DNA of 64,000 nt, from contig NZ_RQFT01000015.1 of NCBI RefSeq assembly GCF_004769525.1, positions 124,001 to 188,000 on the forward strand, written 5' to 3'. Below, piece after piece: positions 1 to 11,535 of this stretch. The translations under genes were made by a program, and so were the position numbers. Numbering within the stretch: the first letter of the stretch is position 1; the number at the start of each line of letters is the position of its first letter. Source of the stretch: Leptospira bouyouniensis (GTDB lineage: Bacteria > Spirochaetota > Leptospiria > Leptospirales > Leptospiraceae). The notes under the pieces were generated by a model. It had not been told where the DNA came from and searched no databases. It saw only the letters and a program-made list of their open reading frames with translations.

Positions 1-764
1 GGTACTCGCCAATCGGTTCGATCTGCAAAACCAGAACCCGCATTCAAACTTGTACATTCAGTTTGTGCTCCTGCAAATGTAAAGGTATCTGTACCCACAG
101 TTCCGCAACCAATGCCTGTTCTCCCTCGGTTACAACTTGTCCAAACAAGACCCGTTACTAAATCGGCTGTGATTTCAACTCCGGAAACTAGGCTAGGTCC
201 CACAAAACTTGTGTTAATTCCTCTTTGTAGATGCCCGTCTTGGCCTGGAATTGCTGTACAAGTTGCATCAACATTTCCTCCTGCATCGTAACACACAGTG
301 ATATTGGTCTTCGGAGGAGCCTTTCCCATCCATGCTGGTTGGTAGACACAACTGGCGCTACCTTTGGGATTACTTGCCGTGATTGTGAACTGGACTTGGT
401 TTGCCTTCCAACCAGTATAGATGCCTTCAAGTGAGTTTGAAAAAAAAGAAAACGAAATACCAGGTGGGAGTGGAGGATTACTGGAAAAACTAAGCCTGTT
501 TCCATCTGATTCAAATGCTTCGAAAAAATAAGTTCCATTCCTTTTCGGTATGAGTGGGGGGCAAATTAAATAAGTGGGTGGATTGACTTTTAATACAACA
601 CCGCAATGAGGTGACTCATCAAAATTGATATAACGGAGGAGTAAGCTGTCTTTGTATTGGTCAGATTTAGGATCACATAAATTTTCCAAATCTGACCGAT
701 TGCATGAGAATAAGAGAAATAAAGATAAACAAAGCAGTAAAAAACTTGTTTGGAGCTGTGTCAT
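1..764 (-). CDS. DUF1566 (Lcl C-terminal) lipoprotein, 3'-truncated by window edge
   Basis: I translated the minus strand from the ATG at 764 and found an open frame to base 1 with no stop, so about 254 residues are visible and the C-terminus lies outside. The protein begins with a signal peptide (hydrophobic residues about 8-19) ending in a lipobox LLFSC, predicting an outer-membrane or surface lipoprotein with the lipidated Cys near residue 21. A Cys-rich middle follows. Near the visible end, TGLVWTSCNRG, GAQTEC and DWRV resemble the start of the DUF1566/Lcl C-terminal domain, which is common in Leptospira lipoproteins. Function is unknown; surface display is inferred. A 116-residue frame at 188-538 on the same strand is only a shadow of this gene. 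Confidence 0.8.
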   Translation of the reverse strand, partial: MTQLQTSFLLLCLSLFLLFSCNRSDLENLCDPKSDQYKDSLLLRYINFDESPHCGVVLKVNPPTYLICPPLIPKRNGTYFFEAFESDGNRLSFSSNPPLPPGISFSFFSNSLEGIYTGWKANQVQFTITASNPKGSASCVYQPAWMGKAPPKTNITVCYDAGGNVDATCTAIPGQDGHLQRGINTSFVGPSLVSGVEITADLVTGLVWTSCNRGRTGIGCGTVGTDTFTFAGAQTECTSLNAGSGFADRTDWRV

Positions 765-801
765 AAAATCGATGCTAAACGATCGAATTCAATCAAACAG
801 T

Positions 802-3114
802 TTAAGACGGAATTTCATCAACTATTTTCTGACGAAAGCTCTCAATTTGTAATTTCAGTTGATCAATCCGTTTTGCATCAGAAGGGATGAATGATGTGAG
901 TTGTAATGTTTTCTCTGCCTTTGGTAGATTACCAATTGTGAGGTACAATTGAACAAGTTGTATTAAATTTGATAAATGTCCAGGGTTACGCAACCGAATC
1001 CTTTCTCCCATATCGATGGCTTTTCCATATTCCTTGGTTTGTCTGTAAGTGAACGATGCTAAATAGATTAGGTCAGTGTCACCGGGGTATTCTTCGATAT
1101 AGGTATTTAATTTTTCTGCTGCCAAACTGTAATCTTTCATCCTGACGAGAAGTCGAATGAGAGCCCTTTGGATTTCGCGGTTCTCTGGATTGATTCGGTT
1201 TGCTTCGATTAAACTTGATTTTGCCCCTTCAAATTCTTCCAATTTAATCTGTGATTTTGCCTTTCGCATATATTCATAAGATTCCTTTCGAATGCCCCTA
1301 GGTGGTTGGTGAACATTTTCTTTGAATGCGATGCGCATCAAACTCAAATCGTCAGTGAGTTCTCCCATCCGTAAGATCGATTGGTAGATCTCTTTTAGAT
1401 TCCCATTCCCTTGTTCCACATGCCTCAGGAAAAGCTCTTCATCGTGGTTGATTTTTCTTGCCGTGGTTTCGGTTTCAAATTCGATATCATCCCGACCATC
1501 AGACCCAAGGATGAGAACATCACCCGGAATTAACTGTAAAGTGGAGATTTCAAGAGATTTTTCTGAAAAGGGAGTTCCTAATTTTCTAAGTTCTGAATTG
1601 TTTTTAATGAATTCTGCACTGCCTTTGCGGTATAACACTGACCATGGATGCTCAGCATTCAAATAATACATGAGCCCTGTTTCATCATCAATGAGCCCCA
1701 TTACCATGGAAACTAACATCGAACAGTCAAAGCTTTCGAAAATATGATGGAGTTCTTGGTAAGCATTTTTAATCCAACGTTCTGCATATAATAATTTTAC
1801 CGACTCTACAGCTGTTGATCTTTCTAAGATCGATTGTACTGCAGCCCCAAGGACAAGTATTCCACCCGCACCTTGTAAAGATTTACCCATAGCATCGGCA
1901 TTTAGAAAAAATGTGTAATCTTTTCCACGTAAAGTAATGGTACGTGCGATACAAATATCTCCACCAATTTCATTTTCTTTACCATGGAATAAAAAAGTTT
2001 TTTTCTGTTTGATTAAAAAATCAGTTTTAACATGAGAACCTATAGTTTTATTTAAGCTAAGAGGTTTGATGAGCAGTGATGTAAGGAAATAATCTCCATC
2101 TTGTTGTTTTTTTAGTGTTTCCACTGTTTCCAAACTGTTTCGAAGTTCAGATGTTTTTGCTTCCACTAACTCTTGTAAGTTTTCTCTGATCCTACCCACT
2201 TCTCTGGTTGCTTTTTCATAATTTTCTGCGAATAATATAAATTCTTTGTCTATGGATAAAATAGGAAGGGCTCCTCTGCCTCCTGTCGCTAAACTATTGG
2301 CAGATTCATTAATTTGTTCTAAGGTTAAATTGATTGATTGGAAAAACATATAAATCAGAATCACAGCTTCTACAAATGTCATTCCAATAAAGGCAGAAAT
2401 CTTAAGTAAACTTGCATTTCCAAAGGATATAAAAACAGACAAAACACTTAAGGATAAAAGAATCAAAATGAGTAAAAAAATAAATTTTCCTTTTAGGCTT
2501 AAGATTCCATAGTTTTTGTGAACTGAGACATCTCGATATGCTAAGATCTTTTTGACTTCAACGCGTTTGTTTCCTGTGAAATAATCTGAAATGATATAGG
2601 AAAACCCACCATAAACAAAAACTGCCGATAACCATCCAATCGAAATCAAAAGAAGTTCATAGGTTGCATGCCCGTATAACAAGTGGGTGAAGGAAACTGC
2701 TAAAAAAACCATCACTGCATAACGAATGGCAGCATACATATTTTCTTTGGGAAGGTGGATCAGGGTATTTAAATTGTTTTCTAATTCAAGAATGTCTTTA
2801 TGCCGTATGGTTTCGTTTGGTTTTAAAAACTCATTTAGTTTTTTTAAGTCATGCCGAAACCCTCCATATCCTAATGGAGTGAATATTCCAAATTCGATAC
2901 TATGCCCAATGGCTGCGAGTATTGTTGAAACAACAAAAACGTACACGACCTCTGGATGGTTCTCGATCGAAAAATCTGGGATTAGTGCAGATCCAAAAAA
3001 GTAAGCATAAAACGCACCAAAGAAGGCACCTTGTAATGAGAAAAATACGATAGCGAAACTATAAGATATGAACCTATGTAAAAATTTGAATAGCTGATCA
3101 AAGAATCGGCTCAT
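802..3114 (-). CDS. Membrane SpoIIE-type PP2C serine phosphatase with C-terminal TPRs
   Basis: This 770-residue protein probably dephosphorylates a Ser/Thr-phosphorylated regulator, for example in an anti-sigma-antagonist switch. Residues about 13-260 hold six hydrophobic segments, followed by a HAMP/coiled-coil-like linker (about 265-340). Residues about 340-598 match a SpoIIE/PP2C domain, with the metal-binding aspartates in GGDICIA (386), NADAMGK (407), GSDGRDD (539) and LTDDLS (589). Residues about 610-760 are TPR-like helical repeats. I start at ATG 3114, which has GGGG six bases upstream; a TTG at 3135 would add seven residues but has no clear ribosome site. The phosphatase call is firm; the physiological target is unknown. 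Confidence 0.85.
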   Translation of the reverse strand: MSRFFDQLFKFLHRFISYSFAIVFFSLQGAFFGAFYAYFFGSALIPDFSIENHPEVVYVFVVSTILAAIGHSIEFGIFTPLGYGGFRHDLKKLNEFLKPNETIRHKDILELENNLNTLIHLPKENMYAAIRYAVMVFLAVSFTHLLYGHATYELLLISIGWLSAVFVYGGFSYIISDYFTGNKRVEVKKILAYRDVSVHKNYGILSLKGKFIFLLILILLSLSVLSVFISFGNASLLKISAFIGMTFVEAVILIYMFFQSINLTLEQINESANSLATGGRGALPILSIDKEFILFAENYEKATREVGRIRENLQELVEAKTSELRNSLETVETLKKQQDGDYFLTSLLIKPLSLNKTIGSHVKTDFLIKQKKTFLFHGKENEIGGDICIARTITLRGKDYTFFLNADAMGKSLQGAGGILVLGAAVQSILERSTAVESVKLLYAERWIKNAYQELHHIFESFDCSMLVSMVMGLIDDETGLMYYLNAEHPWSVLYRKGSAEFIKNNSELRKLGTPFSEKSLEISTLQLIPGDVLILGSDGRDDIEFETETTARKINHDEELFLRHVEQGNGNLKEIYQSILRMGELTDDLSLMRIAFKENVHQPPRGIRKESYEYMRKAKSQIKLEEFEGAKSSLIEANRINPENREIQRALIRLLVRMKDYSLAAEKLNTYIEEYPGDTDLIYLASFTYRQTKEYGKAIDMGERIRLRNPGHLSNLIQLVQLYLTIGNLPKAEKTLQLTSFIPSDAKRIDQLKLQIESFRQKIVDEIPS

Positions 3115-3179
3115 TGTGATCCCCAAGGAACACAAAGTTTAGGAGATGATCCAAACTCCGTAAAGAGATTTTTGCCTAT

Positions 3180-3211
3180 TTATTAAAAAAGTTAGATATC
3201 TTATTAAAAAA
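3180..3211. repeat. Two 11-bp direct repeats in divergent promoter region
   Basis: The sequence TTATTAAAAAA occurs at 3180-3190 and 3201-3211, 21 bp apart (two helical turns), between the divergent phosphatase and short-chain dehydrogenase genes. This may be an A-tract promoter element or a regulator site, but AT-rich repeats also arise by chance. Confidence 0.3.
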
Positions 3212-3249
3212 AAACTTTCATCAGGAATCGACTTAGTTAGGTTTCACCA

Positions 3250-4008
3250 ATGGAATTAAAAAATAAGAGAATCGTTGTCACTGGAGCAGGGTCCGGGATA
3301 GGGAAAGAAACCGTGTTGCAGATGTTAAAGCATGAGAATGTAAAAATTTTAGCCTGTGACCTTAATGAGAAAAACATTGTTTCTCACCCCAATGTGATTC
3401 CGTATAAATGTGATGTAAGCAAACCTGAGTCTTTAGACAAATTGATTAAAGATGCAGATAAAAAATTAGGTGGGATTGATATCTTTTTTGCCAATGCTGG
3501 ATTTGCGTATTATGAAATCATTCAGGATGCAGATTGGGATCAGATTGATCGAATTTTTCGTACAAATGTTTACTCGCCTTTTTATACTCTCGTCACTCTC
3601 AACCGAAAAAGGACTTCACCTTGTCTATTCGTAGTCACAGCTTCTGCGATGAGCCATTTACCTCTTCCAGGTTATGCCATGTATTCGGCGACGAAAGCAG
3701 CAGTCCGTTCGTTTCTTGATGCTTACCAATGTGAATTGAGACCAGGAAACCGAACAATGATAGTTTATCCAATAGCAACTAGGACAAAATTTTTTGACTC
3801 AGCCGGGAAAAAAGTACCTGTTCCATTTCCAAGTCAAACCGCTGAGACAGTGGCAAAAAAAATAGTGAGTGGAATTTTAAGGGACAAAACAGAAGTTTTC
3901 CCTTCATTTTTATTTCGATTCATTCAATTTCTAGACAGATTTTTGTTTTTTCCTTTGAAAATTTACCAAAAAATTGAAGCTGCAAAATTGAAATCGCATA
4001 AATCTTAA
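3250..4008 (+). CDS. Short-chain dehydrogenase/reductase (SDR)
   Basis: This 252-residue NAD(P)-dependent oxidoreductase has the classical SDR layout. The nucleotide motif TGAGSGIG is at residues 11-18, NAG at 82-84, and the catalytic tetrad Asn106, Ser132, Tyr145 and Lys149 is visible (YSATK). The C-terminal tail (about 210-252) is hydrophobic then basic and may associate with the membrane. The ATG at 3250 gives a family-typical length. It is divergent from the phosphatase gene and only 12 bases before the histidine kinase region, so it may share transcription with the kinase. The substrate cannot be predicted. Confidence 0.85.
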   Translation: MELKNKRIVVTGAGSGIGKETVLQMLKHENVKILACDLNEKNIVSHPNVIPYKCDVSKPESLDKLIKDADKKLGGIDIFFANAGFAYYEIIQDADWDQIDRIFRTNVYSPFYTLVTLNRKRTSPCLFVVTASAMSHLPLPGYAMYSATKAAVRSFLDAYQCELRPGNRTMIVYPIATRTKFFDSAGKKVPVPFPSQTAETVAKKIVSGILRDKTEVFPSFLFRFIQFLDRFLFFPLKIYQKIEAAKLKSHKS

Positions 4009-4029
4009 GCCTACTGCATAGTGGATACT

Positions 4030-6699
4030 ATGCAGTCTTCAGAGGAAGGACCATTGCCACATATTTCGCCTTCGGCAGACACTCATATGAATGTCGAAGC
4101 GGATTTATTAAAAACAATCATGGATGTAAGTTCCACAGCGATTGTGTTACTGAATCCACAGGGGAATATTTTGTATGCAAATCCTGCTTCAGAAACTGTC
4201 CTTGGTATCAAACTAAAAGACATCCTTACGAGAACTTACGACGCTCCTCAGTGGAAAAATACTTCCTTGGATGGTGCTCCCTGGAGAGATGAAGACCAAC
4301 CTTTTAATATTGTCCTCAAAACAAAACAACCAGTAACAGATATTCGGCATGCTATCGAAGATTCCAATGGGACCAAAAAATACCTTTCGATTAATGGTTC
4401 ACCTGTGTTTAATGAAGTGGGAGAATTACGTTCCCTGGTATTTCTCATCACTGACATCACAGAAAATGTTCTAAAACAAAAGGCATTAGAAGACAGCGAA
4501 GCAAAGTATCGCACCATCACAGAACTTTCCTTGAGTATGGTGTACGACTTAGATATAGCTTCGGGAGTAAACTACTGGGCCGGTGCCATCCAAGAAATCA
4601 CAGGTTACACCCCAGAAGAATACAATGCAATTGGTTATGAGGCATGGATGGTTCTTATCCATCCTGAAGATAAAGAAAAAACCATCCAAGTGTTTGATGA
4701 ATCGATGGCTAATCGAACCAAATTCTCCTGCGAATACCGTTACAAAAGAAAAGATGGTTCCTATGTTTATATTGAAGATAATGGAATCTTTTTATACAAT
4801 GAAGATGGTGACGCCTATCGGATGTTTGGTGCAATGATCAATCGAACTGAACAGATTGAAGCGAGTTTAGCACTCAAAGAATCTGAATCTAGACTTCTCA
4901 TGTCACTTGATGCTGTAAAAATGGGGATTTGGACTTTGGACATTGATCCAAGTAAAATTTATTGGTCCCCACAAACTTACGAAATCTACGGATTGGATCC
5001 AAATAAAAATGAGATCACTGTCGAAACGTATTTAACATTAAACCATCCAGAAGACCTTACTAAGATTTCGGAAGAAATCCAATTTCTAAAAGATGATCCT
5101 ACAAAATCAGGATACATCATACAACATCGGATTTTCCATGCAGATGGGAGTGTCCATTGGGTTGAATCAAGGGGCAATTTACTCAGAGACAAAGATGGCA
5201 AACCGTTTCGATTGATGGGAACGATTCTTGATGTCACTGAGGCAAAATTAGCGGAAGAAGCCTTACGCACGTCAGACGAAAGATTCCGAGCCTTTTATCA
5301 ATTTTCGACGGAAGCATTTCTCATTTTTGATGAAAATTCATTACGAGCAAAGGATTCTAATTTTGCTTTTCAAAACTTGTTTGGATATGCACCTGAAGAC
5401 ACAAAAAATTTGAAAATCCGATCGTTACTCACACCAGACTCACTCCAAAAAATTCGTGAAAAAATTGAAGATCACTCAAGTGATTCGATTGAAATATTAT
5501 GCAAACGAAAGAATGGGGAAGTGTTTCCAGCACTTGTATCCATCAAACGATTTAAATACAACCAATCGAATTCCATTGCATATAGTATTTTTGATTTGAG
5601 TCCATTGAAAGAGGTGGAGGAACTCCGACAAATCAATTCTGAAATCAGAGAAAAAAACAAACTCATCGAAAAACAAAAAATCGAACTAGAGATGGCGTTT
5701 GAAAACCTCAAACGAACCCAAGAACAATTGGTCCAATCGGAAAAATTAGCAGCTCTTGGGCAACTCATTGCAGGCATCGCACATGAAATCAATAATCCGA
5801 TAGGTGCAGTAAAAGCATCCAATCAAAATATGATGGATTGGCAAAAACGATATGGTATCGCCTCACAATTGTTCCGTGAAGCAATCTTAAATGTTCCAAA
5901 AGAAGAACAAGTCATCCTAAAAACCATCTTATCAAATTTAGACCAACCCATCGAATTTTATACTGGTAAAGAAGAAAGGTTAAGAAAAAAGAAAAATAAA
6001 GAAATTCTCATTGAGTATGGTTGCAAAGCGGATGACGCGGATGAATTTGCGGAAGCTTGGGTGGAGTTAGGAATTGGGGAATTAGAAGAAAAATATTTAC
6101 CACTCTTTCGATCTCATTACTTGCGAGTATTTTTAGATTATTTGGAACTAGAAATTCAATTTAGAAGGAACACTAGGTCCATCCAACTTGCTGTGGATCG
6201 TGTTTCTAAAATCATGTATGCTTTAAAAAATTTCTCTCATTTTGATTCAACAGGGAAAAAAATCAAAGCATCTATCCAGGATACAATTGAAACGGTTTTG
6301 ACGATTTATCAAAACCAACTCAAACGTGGGATCACTCTCATCAAAAATTACGAGCAAATCTCACCTATAGAATGTTATCCGGATGATTTATTGCATGTTT
6401 GGACAAATTTGATTTACAATTCATTACAAGCAATGTCTTTCTCTGGAAAACTAATTATATCGATTAAAGATTGTGGGCAAGAGATACTCGTTTCCCTCCA
6501 AGATTCTGGACCAGGTATCGACCATTCCATACGGGAAAAAATCTTTGAGCCTTTCTTTACTACTAAACCACCAGGGGAAGGGAGTGGGCTAGGGCTTGAT
6601 ATTGTGAATAAAATAGTGAAACGACATGGAGGAAGGATTGAATTAACGTCCAAACCTGGAGAAACAATTTTTTCAATCTATCTACCAAAAGGTTATTAA
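4030..6699 (+). CDS. Multi-PAS sensor histidine kinase
   Basis: This 889-residue kinase without membrane segments has four PAS domains (about 27-150, 158-280, 288-410 and 418-528), a coiled coil (about 530-575) and a transmitter. The H-box reads IAHEINNP with the phosphorylated His near 585. An N-box (WTNLIYNSLQAM), G1 (DSGPGI) and G2 (GSGLGL) form the ATP site. An unusually long, charged insert of about 150 residues separates the H-box from the rest of the dimerisation region. I prefer ATG 4030 over the GTG at 4021. It converges with a single-domain response regulator, overlapping it by 4 bases, and the two are a likely pair. The signal is unknown; cytosolic sensing is inferred. Confidence 0.9.
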   Translation: MQSSEEGPLPHISPSADTHMNVEADLLKTIMDVSSTAIVLLNPQGNILYANPASETVLGIKLKDILTRTYDAPQWKNTSLDGAPWRDEDQPFNIVLKTKQPVTDIRHAIEDSNGTKKYLSINGSPVFNEVGELRSLVFLITDITENVLKQKALEDSEAKYRTITELSLSMVYDLDIASGVNYWAGAIQEITGYTPEEYNAIGYEAWMVLIHPEDKEKTIQVFDESMANRTKFSCEYRYKRKDGSYVYIEDNGIFLYNEDGDAYRMFGAMINRTEQIEASLALKESESRLLMSLDAVKMGIWTLDIDPSKIYWSPQTYEIYGLDPNKNEITVETYLTLNHPEDLTKISEEIQFLKDDPTKSGYIIQHRIFHADGSVHWVESRGNLLRDKDGKPFRLMGTILDVTEAKLAEEALRTSDERFRAFYQFSTEAFLIFDENSLRAKDSNFAFQNLFGYAPEDTKNLKIRSLLTPDSLQKIREKIEDHSSDSIEILCKRKNGEVFPALVSIKRFKYNQSNSIAYSIFDLSPLKEVEELRQINSEIREKNKLIEKQKIELEMAFENLKRTQEQLVQSEKLAALGQLIAGIAHEINNPIGAVKASNQNMMDWQKRYGIASQLFREAILNVPKEEQVILKTILSNLDQPIEFYTGKEERLRKKKNKEILIEYGCKADDADEFAEAWVELGIGELEEKYLPLFRSHYLRVFLDYLELEIQFRRNTRSIQLAVDRVSKIMYALKNFSHFDSTGKKIKASIQDTIETVLTIYQNQLKRGITLIKNYEQISPIECYPDDLLHVWTNLIYNSLQAMSFSGKLIISIKDCGQEILVSLQDSGPGIDHSIREKIFEPFFTTKPPGEGSGLGLDIVNKIVKRHGGRIELTSKPGETIFSIYLPKGY

Positions 6700-7148
6700 G
6701 GTTCGACAGCATGTGTGATGGCTGTGATAAGTTCTTCTTCATCCCATGGTTTTTTCAAACAAGTGATTAGACCGATTTCTTTGGTTAAAGCTTCCACTAG
6801 TTTTTCTTCAGCAAATCCAGTGATGATGACTTTTTCAATCGATGGGAATCGTTTATGAACTTTTCTTAAAAATTCATCACCATTCATTCCAGGCATAGCC
6901 CAATCGGAGATGATAACAGCAACCGAACTCCCTTCTTCTTCTAATTCTAAAATTAAATCCCATGCCTCTTTGGCGTTTTCTGCGGTAAGGTATTTGAATC
7001 TTTCACCAAAATGGTGTTTCACTTGGGATTTCATGCTGAGTAAAATGATGGATTCATCATCCACAAAGAGGATTCCCTTCTTTCCATTCTTTTTCTCAGT
7101 GAGTATTTCCACAGGACAAAGTTTTATCCGTTCTCTTTTAGATTGCAA
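6696..7148 (-). CDS. Single-domain response regulator
   Basis: A receiver (REC) domain fills most of this 150-residue protein and no output domain follows. The acidic pocket VDDE, the phospho-acceptor Asp in ISDWAMPG, a Thr in IITGFAEE and the Lys in CLKKPWD are present. The KPWD segment is typical of regulators paired with PAS kinases in phosphorelays. The start is uncertain: TTG 7148 is the furthest upstream, and GTG at 7112 is the alternative and would leave the domain intact. The gene faces the multi-PAS kinase tail to tail with a 4-base overlap, which suggests it receives phosphate from that kinase. It may act by protein contact or pass phosphate on. Confidence 0.85.
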   Translation of the reverse strand: MQSKRERIKLCPVEILTEKKNGKKGILFVDDESIILLSMKSQVKHHFGERFKYLTAENAKEAWDLILELEEEGSSVAVIISDWAMPGMNGDEFLRKVHKRFPSIEKVIITGFAEEKLVEALTKEIGLITCLKKPWDEEELITAITHAVEP

Positions 7149-7152
7149 GTAA

Positions 7153-9210
<2,058 letters not shown>

Positions 9211-9250
9211 TGGAATTGATTGATCCATAAGTTTTGATTTGCGGTAAGAA

Positions 9251-10099
9251 TTGAATCCATCAAAAATTCTGAAAGTGTCTGTCCGGAATGCAGAATTCCA
9301 AATCATTTCTGCACTTCGGTCAAATCGTACAAAACGTAGTTCAGATAAGGAAGTTTTTGTAGAAGGGACTGAGCCGATTAAGCAGTTGTTAGCTGCCAAT
9401 TGGCAAATCACTCGAATTCTTTATCGTGAAAATATTCCTTTATCCAGTTGGGCAAAAGAAGTTTTAGCGAAGGAAAAACAGGCAAAAATTTTCGAATTAA
9501 AGGAAGATTTGTATTTGGAACTTTCTGAAAAAGAAAACCCGTCTGAGTTACTGATCACTGCAAAAATTAAAAATAAATATTTAATTCCATCTTTAGGAAA
9601 AGAAATCAAACTGAACGAAAAACCATTTTATCTATTGTTTGATCGGCCAAGTGATTTGGGAAACTTTGGCTCTATCTTACGATCAGCAGATGCATTCCAA
9701 GTCAACGTAATCTTTGTGATTGGTCATTCCATTGATGTATATGATCCAAAGGTGATCCGAGCAAGTTTAGGTGCGCTCTTTCATACAAAAATCGTTTTTG
9801 TGAAAGATTTTGAATCGTTTGCTTCATTTGTCCATGAAGAAAAAAAACGTATTGGACTTCTTGTCATTGGAACTGATTCAAGTGGTGACACGAATTTAAA
9901 TGAGATCAAAATCAAAACTCCTGTTCTTTTGGTATTAGGGAATGAAAAAAAAGGAATGAGCGTCCAATTACAATCTCACTGTGATCACATTGTCAAAATT
10001 CCTATGTTAGGAGTTGTGAATTCTTTGAATGTGTCCTCTGCAGGTTCAATTTTACTTTGGGAAGTAGCTAAACATTCCAAAATTCAATTGGATTCTTAG
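9251..10099 (+). CDS. TrmH/SpoU-family RNA 2'-O-methyltransferase
   Basis: This 282-residue protein has an N-terminal RNA-substrate-binding domain (VFVEGTEPIKQLL) and a SPOUT methyltransferase domain. The three SpoU motifs are visible: NFGSILRSADAF, LVLGNEKKGMS and IPMLGVVNSLNVSSAG. Such enzymes methylate 2'-OH groups of rRNA or tRNA using S-adenosylmethionine held in a trefoil knot; RlmB-like 23S rRNA methylation is one possibility. No ATG is available at the right place; TTG 9251, preceded by GGTAAG, gives a full-length domain. It starts 41 bases after fadH and may be cotranscribed with it. Target base not predictable. Confidence 0.85.
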   Translation: MNPSKILKVSVRNAEFQIISALRSNRTKRSSDKEVFVEGTEPIKQLLAANWQITRILYRENIPLSSWAKEVLAKEKQAKIFELKEDLYLELSEKENPSELLITAKIKNKYLIPSLGKEIKLNEKPFYLLFDRPSDLGNFGSILRSADAFQVNVIFVIGHSIDVYDPKVIRASLGALFHTKIVFVKDFESFASFVHEEKKRIGLLVIGTDSSGDTNLNEIKIKTPVLLVLGNEKKGMSVQLQSHCDHIVKIPMLGVVNSLNVSSAGSILLWEVAKHSKIQLDS

Positions 10100-10115
10100 A
10101 GTTAGATCAAAAGTT

Positions 10116-10310
10116 TTAACGGCATGTCGCAATACTTCCATCAGGATTGTATTTTACGCTAGCACCTGATGTGAATTGGATATATTTGACACCGTCTACA
10201 CAAACCTCATCGTAACCAAAATACTTAGCGCAACCCCGAGAGATGGTTCCACATCCTAATAAAAATAATGTGGAGAATAATAAAATTTGAATTGGTTTGA
10301 TTCGTTTCAT
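10116..10310 (-). CDS. Small putative lipoprotein
   Basis: This 64-residue protein opens with a basic start, a hydrophobic core and the lipobox FLLGC, so it should be lipidated at Cys20 after cleavage. The mature part is about 45 residues with three further cysteines, enough for a disulfide. Its ATG overlaps the stop codon of the acyltransferase gene by ATGA, so the pair is translationally coupled. No family was recognised. The signal and coupling support a real gene despite its size. Confidence 0.7.
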   Translation of the reverse strand: MKRIKPIQILLFSTLFLLGCGTISRGCAKYFGYDEVCVDGVKYIQFTSGASVKYNPDGSIATCR

Positions 10311-11419
10311 GTGTTGACTCCTTTACCTAAATACATAGCATTCCAAATTGATTCGAGTTTTGAAAAATGGGAAGTTAATTGGTTTTTATGATACAAAACA
10401 ATATTGGATTTTTTTAAGTTATGAATTGATTTTGGGATTTGGTGTAAAATTTCTTTCGTACGAATTGTTTCCTCTTCCCAATCAATCAAGTTCACTTTTT
10501 TCAATTTTGCAAATACCAGTTCTAATTGTGAATGGAAAACTTCTTTGCGAAGTTCAGAAGCGAGTGTGATTTCTGGAAATTTGATTTCGATTTGATTTTT
10601 CAGATGCAAGATTAAATCAATCAGCTGTTGTTTTTTAATTTTAGATTCTTTTTCTAATTTTAATAATACAAATGAGGTTAGGTTTGCAATCGTGACAGTA
10701 TAGTTTTTGCCCAATGTTTCTGCTACCAATTTAACAACTTGGTCACCAGACATATCTTTTTGGATTTCAAATGGTCTTCCATATTTAATATATAACTTTG
10801 TTTTTTGGTAAGAAAGATGATCATACGTTAATGTGAAGCTGTTAAAATGGAGTTTGTCAATTTTTGATTTGATGTAGTAGGCTCCGCGTTTCACTTGATT
10901 TAAAAATCCATCATGATTGTAGGTACCTTCTGGAAACATAAACAAATTACGTCCCTTGCGAATATGTTCCACTAAATCCGTCCATTCGCTATCAACTTTG
11001 TCACGAAGTTCACCCTTTTTAATCAATTCCCTTGCATTGTCACGGAACGGGCGTTTGATGGGGACTGCCCCAATATAACGTAATAAGATAGGAATGATGT
11101 TTGTCGCATCAATGAACTTAAATATCCATTTCAAAATCCCTTTCGCCCTGAATTCCTTCTGTAAAAAACCTGGCAACAAAATGTCCTCACGAGCAGGAAT
11201 GATCATTTTGATTTTTGGTTTGAGTCTTGGGTAAACCATTGACAAGGAAACAACGTCTGCTTCGGAAACATGATTGCATAATAAAGCAGTTGGATAAGGA
11301 GATTCCAACTCTTCGTTCTCATGGAAATTTTCTTCTATCGAATGGAATACGAGTCCTTTAGCCAAACTTACAAGTTTGATCAGAAAGTCATAGGGGATCG
11401 TATGTTTTTTAGGTTTCAT
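10307..11419 (-). CDS. PlsC-type 1-acyl-glycerol-phosphate acyltransferase family protein
   Basis: This 370-residue protein carries the lysophospholipid acyltransferase motifs NHVSEAD (motif I, NHx4D) and MFPEGTYNHDG (motif III with EGT), plus an AVPIKR-like block between them. It likely transfers a fatty acyl group to a glycerophosphate-type or lipid acceptor at the inner membrane. A C-terminal extension of about 140 charged helical residues lacks a known function. I choose ATG 11419; the longer frame to 11566 would overlap the divergent gene's start and adds an unconserved, Cys/Phe-rich stretch. It is followed by the overlapping small lipoprotein gene. The acceptor is unknown. Confidence 0.8.
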   Translation of the reverse strand: MKPKKHTIPYDFLIKLVSLAKGLVFHSIEENFHENEELESPYPTALLCNHVSEADVVSLSMVYPRLKPKIKMIIPAREDILLPGFLQKEFRAKGILKWIFKFIDATNIIPILLRYIGAVPIKRPFRDNARELIKKGELRDKVDSEWTDLVEHIRKGRNLFMFPEGTYNHDGFLNQVKRGAYYIKSKIDKLHFNSFTLTYDHLSYQKTKLYIKYGRPFEIQKDMSGDQVVKLVAETLGKNYTVTIANLTSFVLLKLEKESKIKKQQLIDLILHLKNQIEIKFPEITLASELRKEVFHSQLELVFAKLKKVNLIDWEEETIRTKEILHQIPKSIHNLKKSNIVLYHKNQLTSHFSKLESIWNAMYLGKGVNT

Positions 11420-11443
11420 TGAGGTAGGTATCGAAAAAAAAGC

Positions 11444-11462
11444 AGAATCAGTCAATGATTCT
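11444..11462. promoter_or_regulatory. Inverted repeat in divergent intergenic region
   Basis: AGAATCA-N5-TGATTCT forms a perfect 7-bp inverted repeat, located 25 bases upstream of the acyltransferase start and 74 bases upstream of the divergent membrane-protein start. It could be an operator for either gene. A chance palindrome in AT-rich DNA cannot be excluded. Confidence 0.35.
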
Positions 11463-11535
11463 ATGGGTAAAATTACTTTACAGGTTGTCTTCTCTCTCTT
11501 GAAATACGTCGGGAAATTGCACTTGAGATGGAAAT

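Noticed and set aside
188..538. 116-residue open frame on the minus strand
   Set aside because: It is a different frame of the edge-truncated lipoprotein gene, which has a signal peptide and a recognisable domain.
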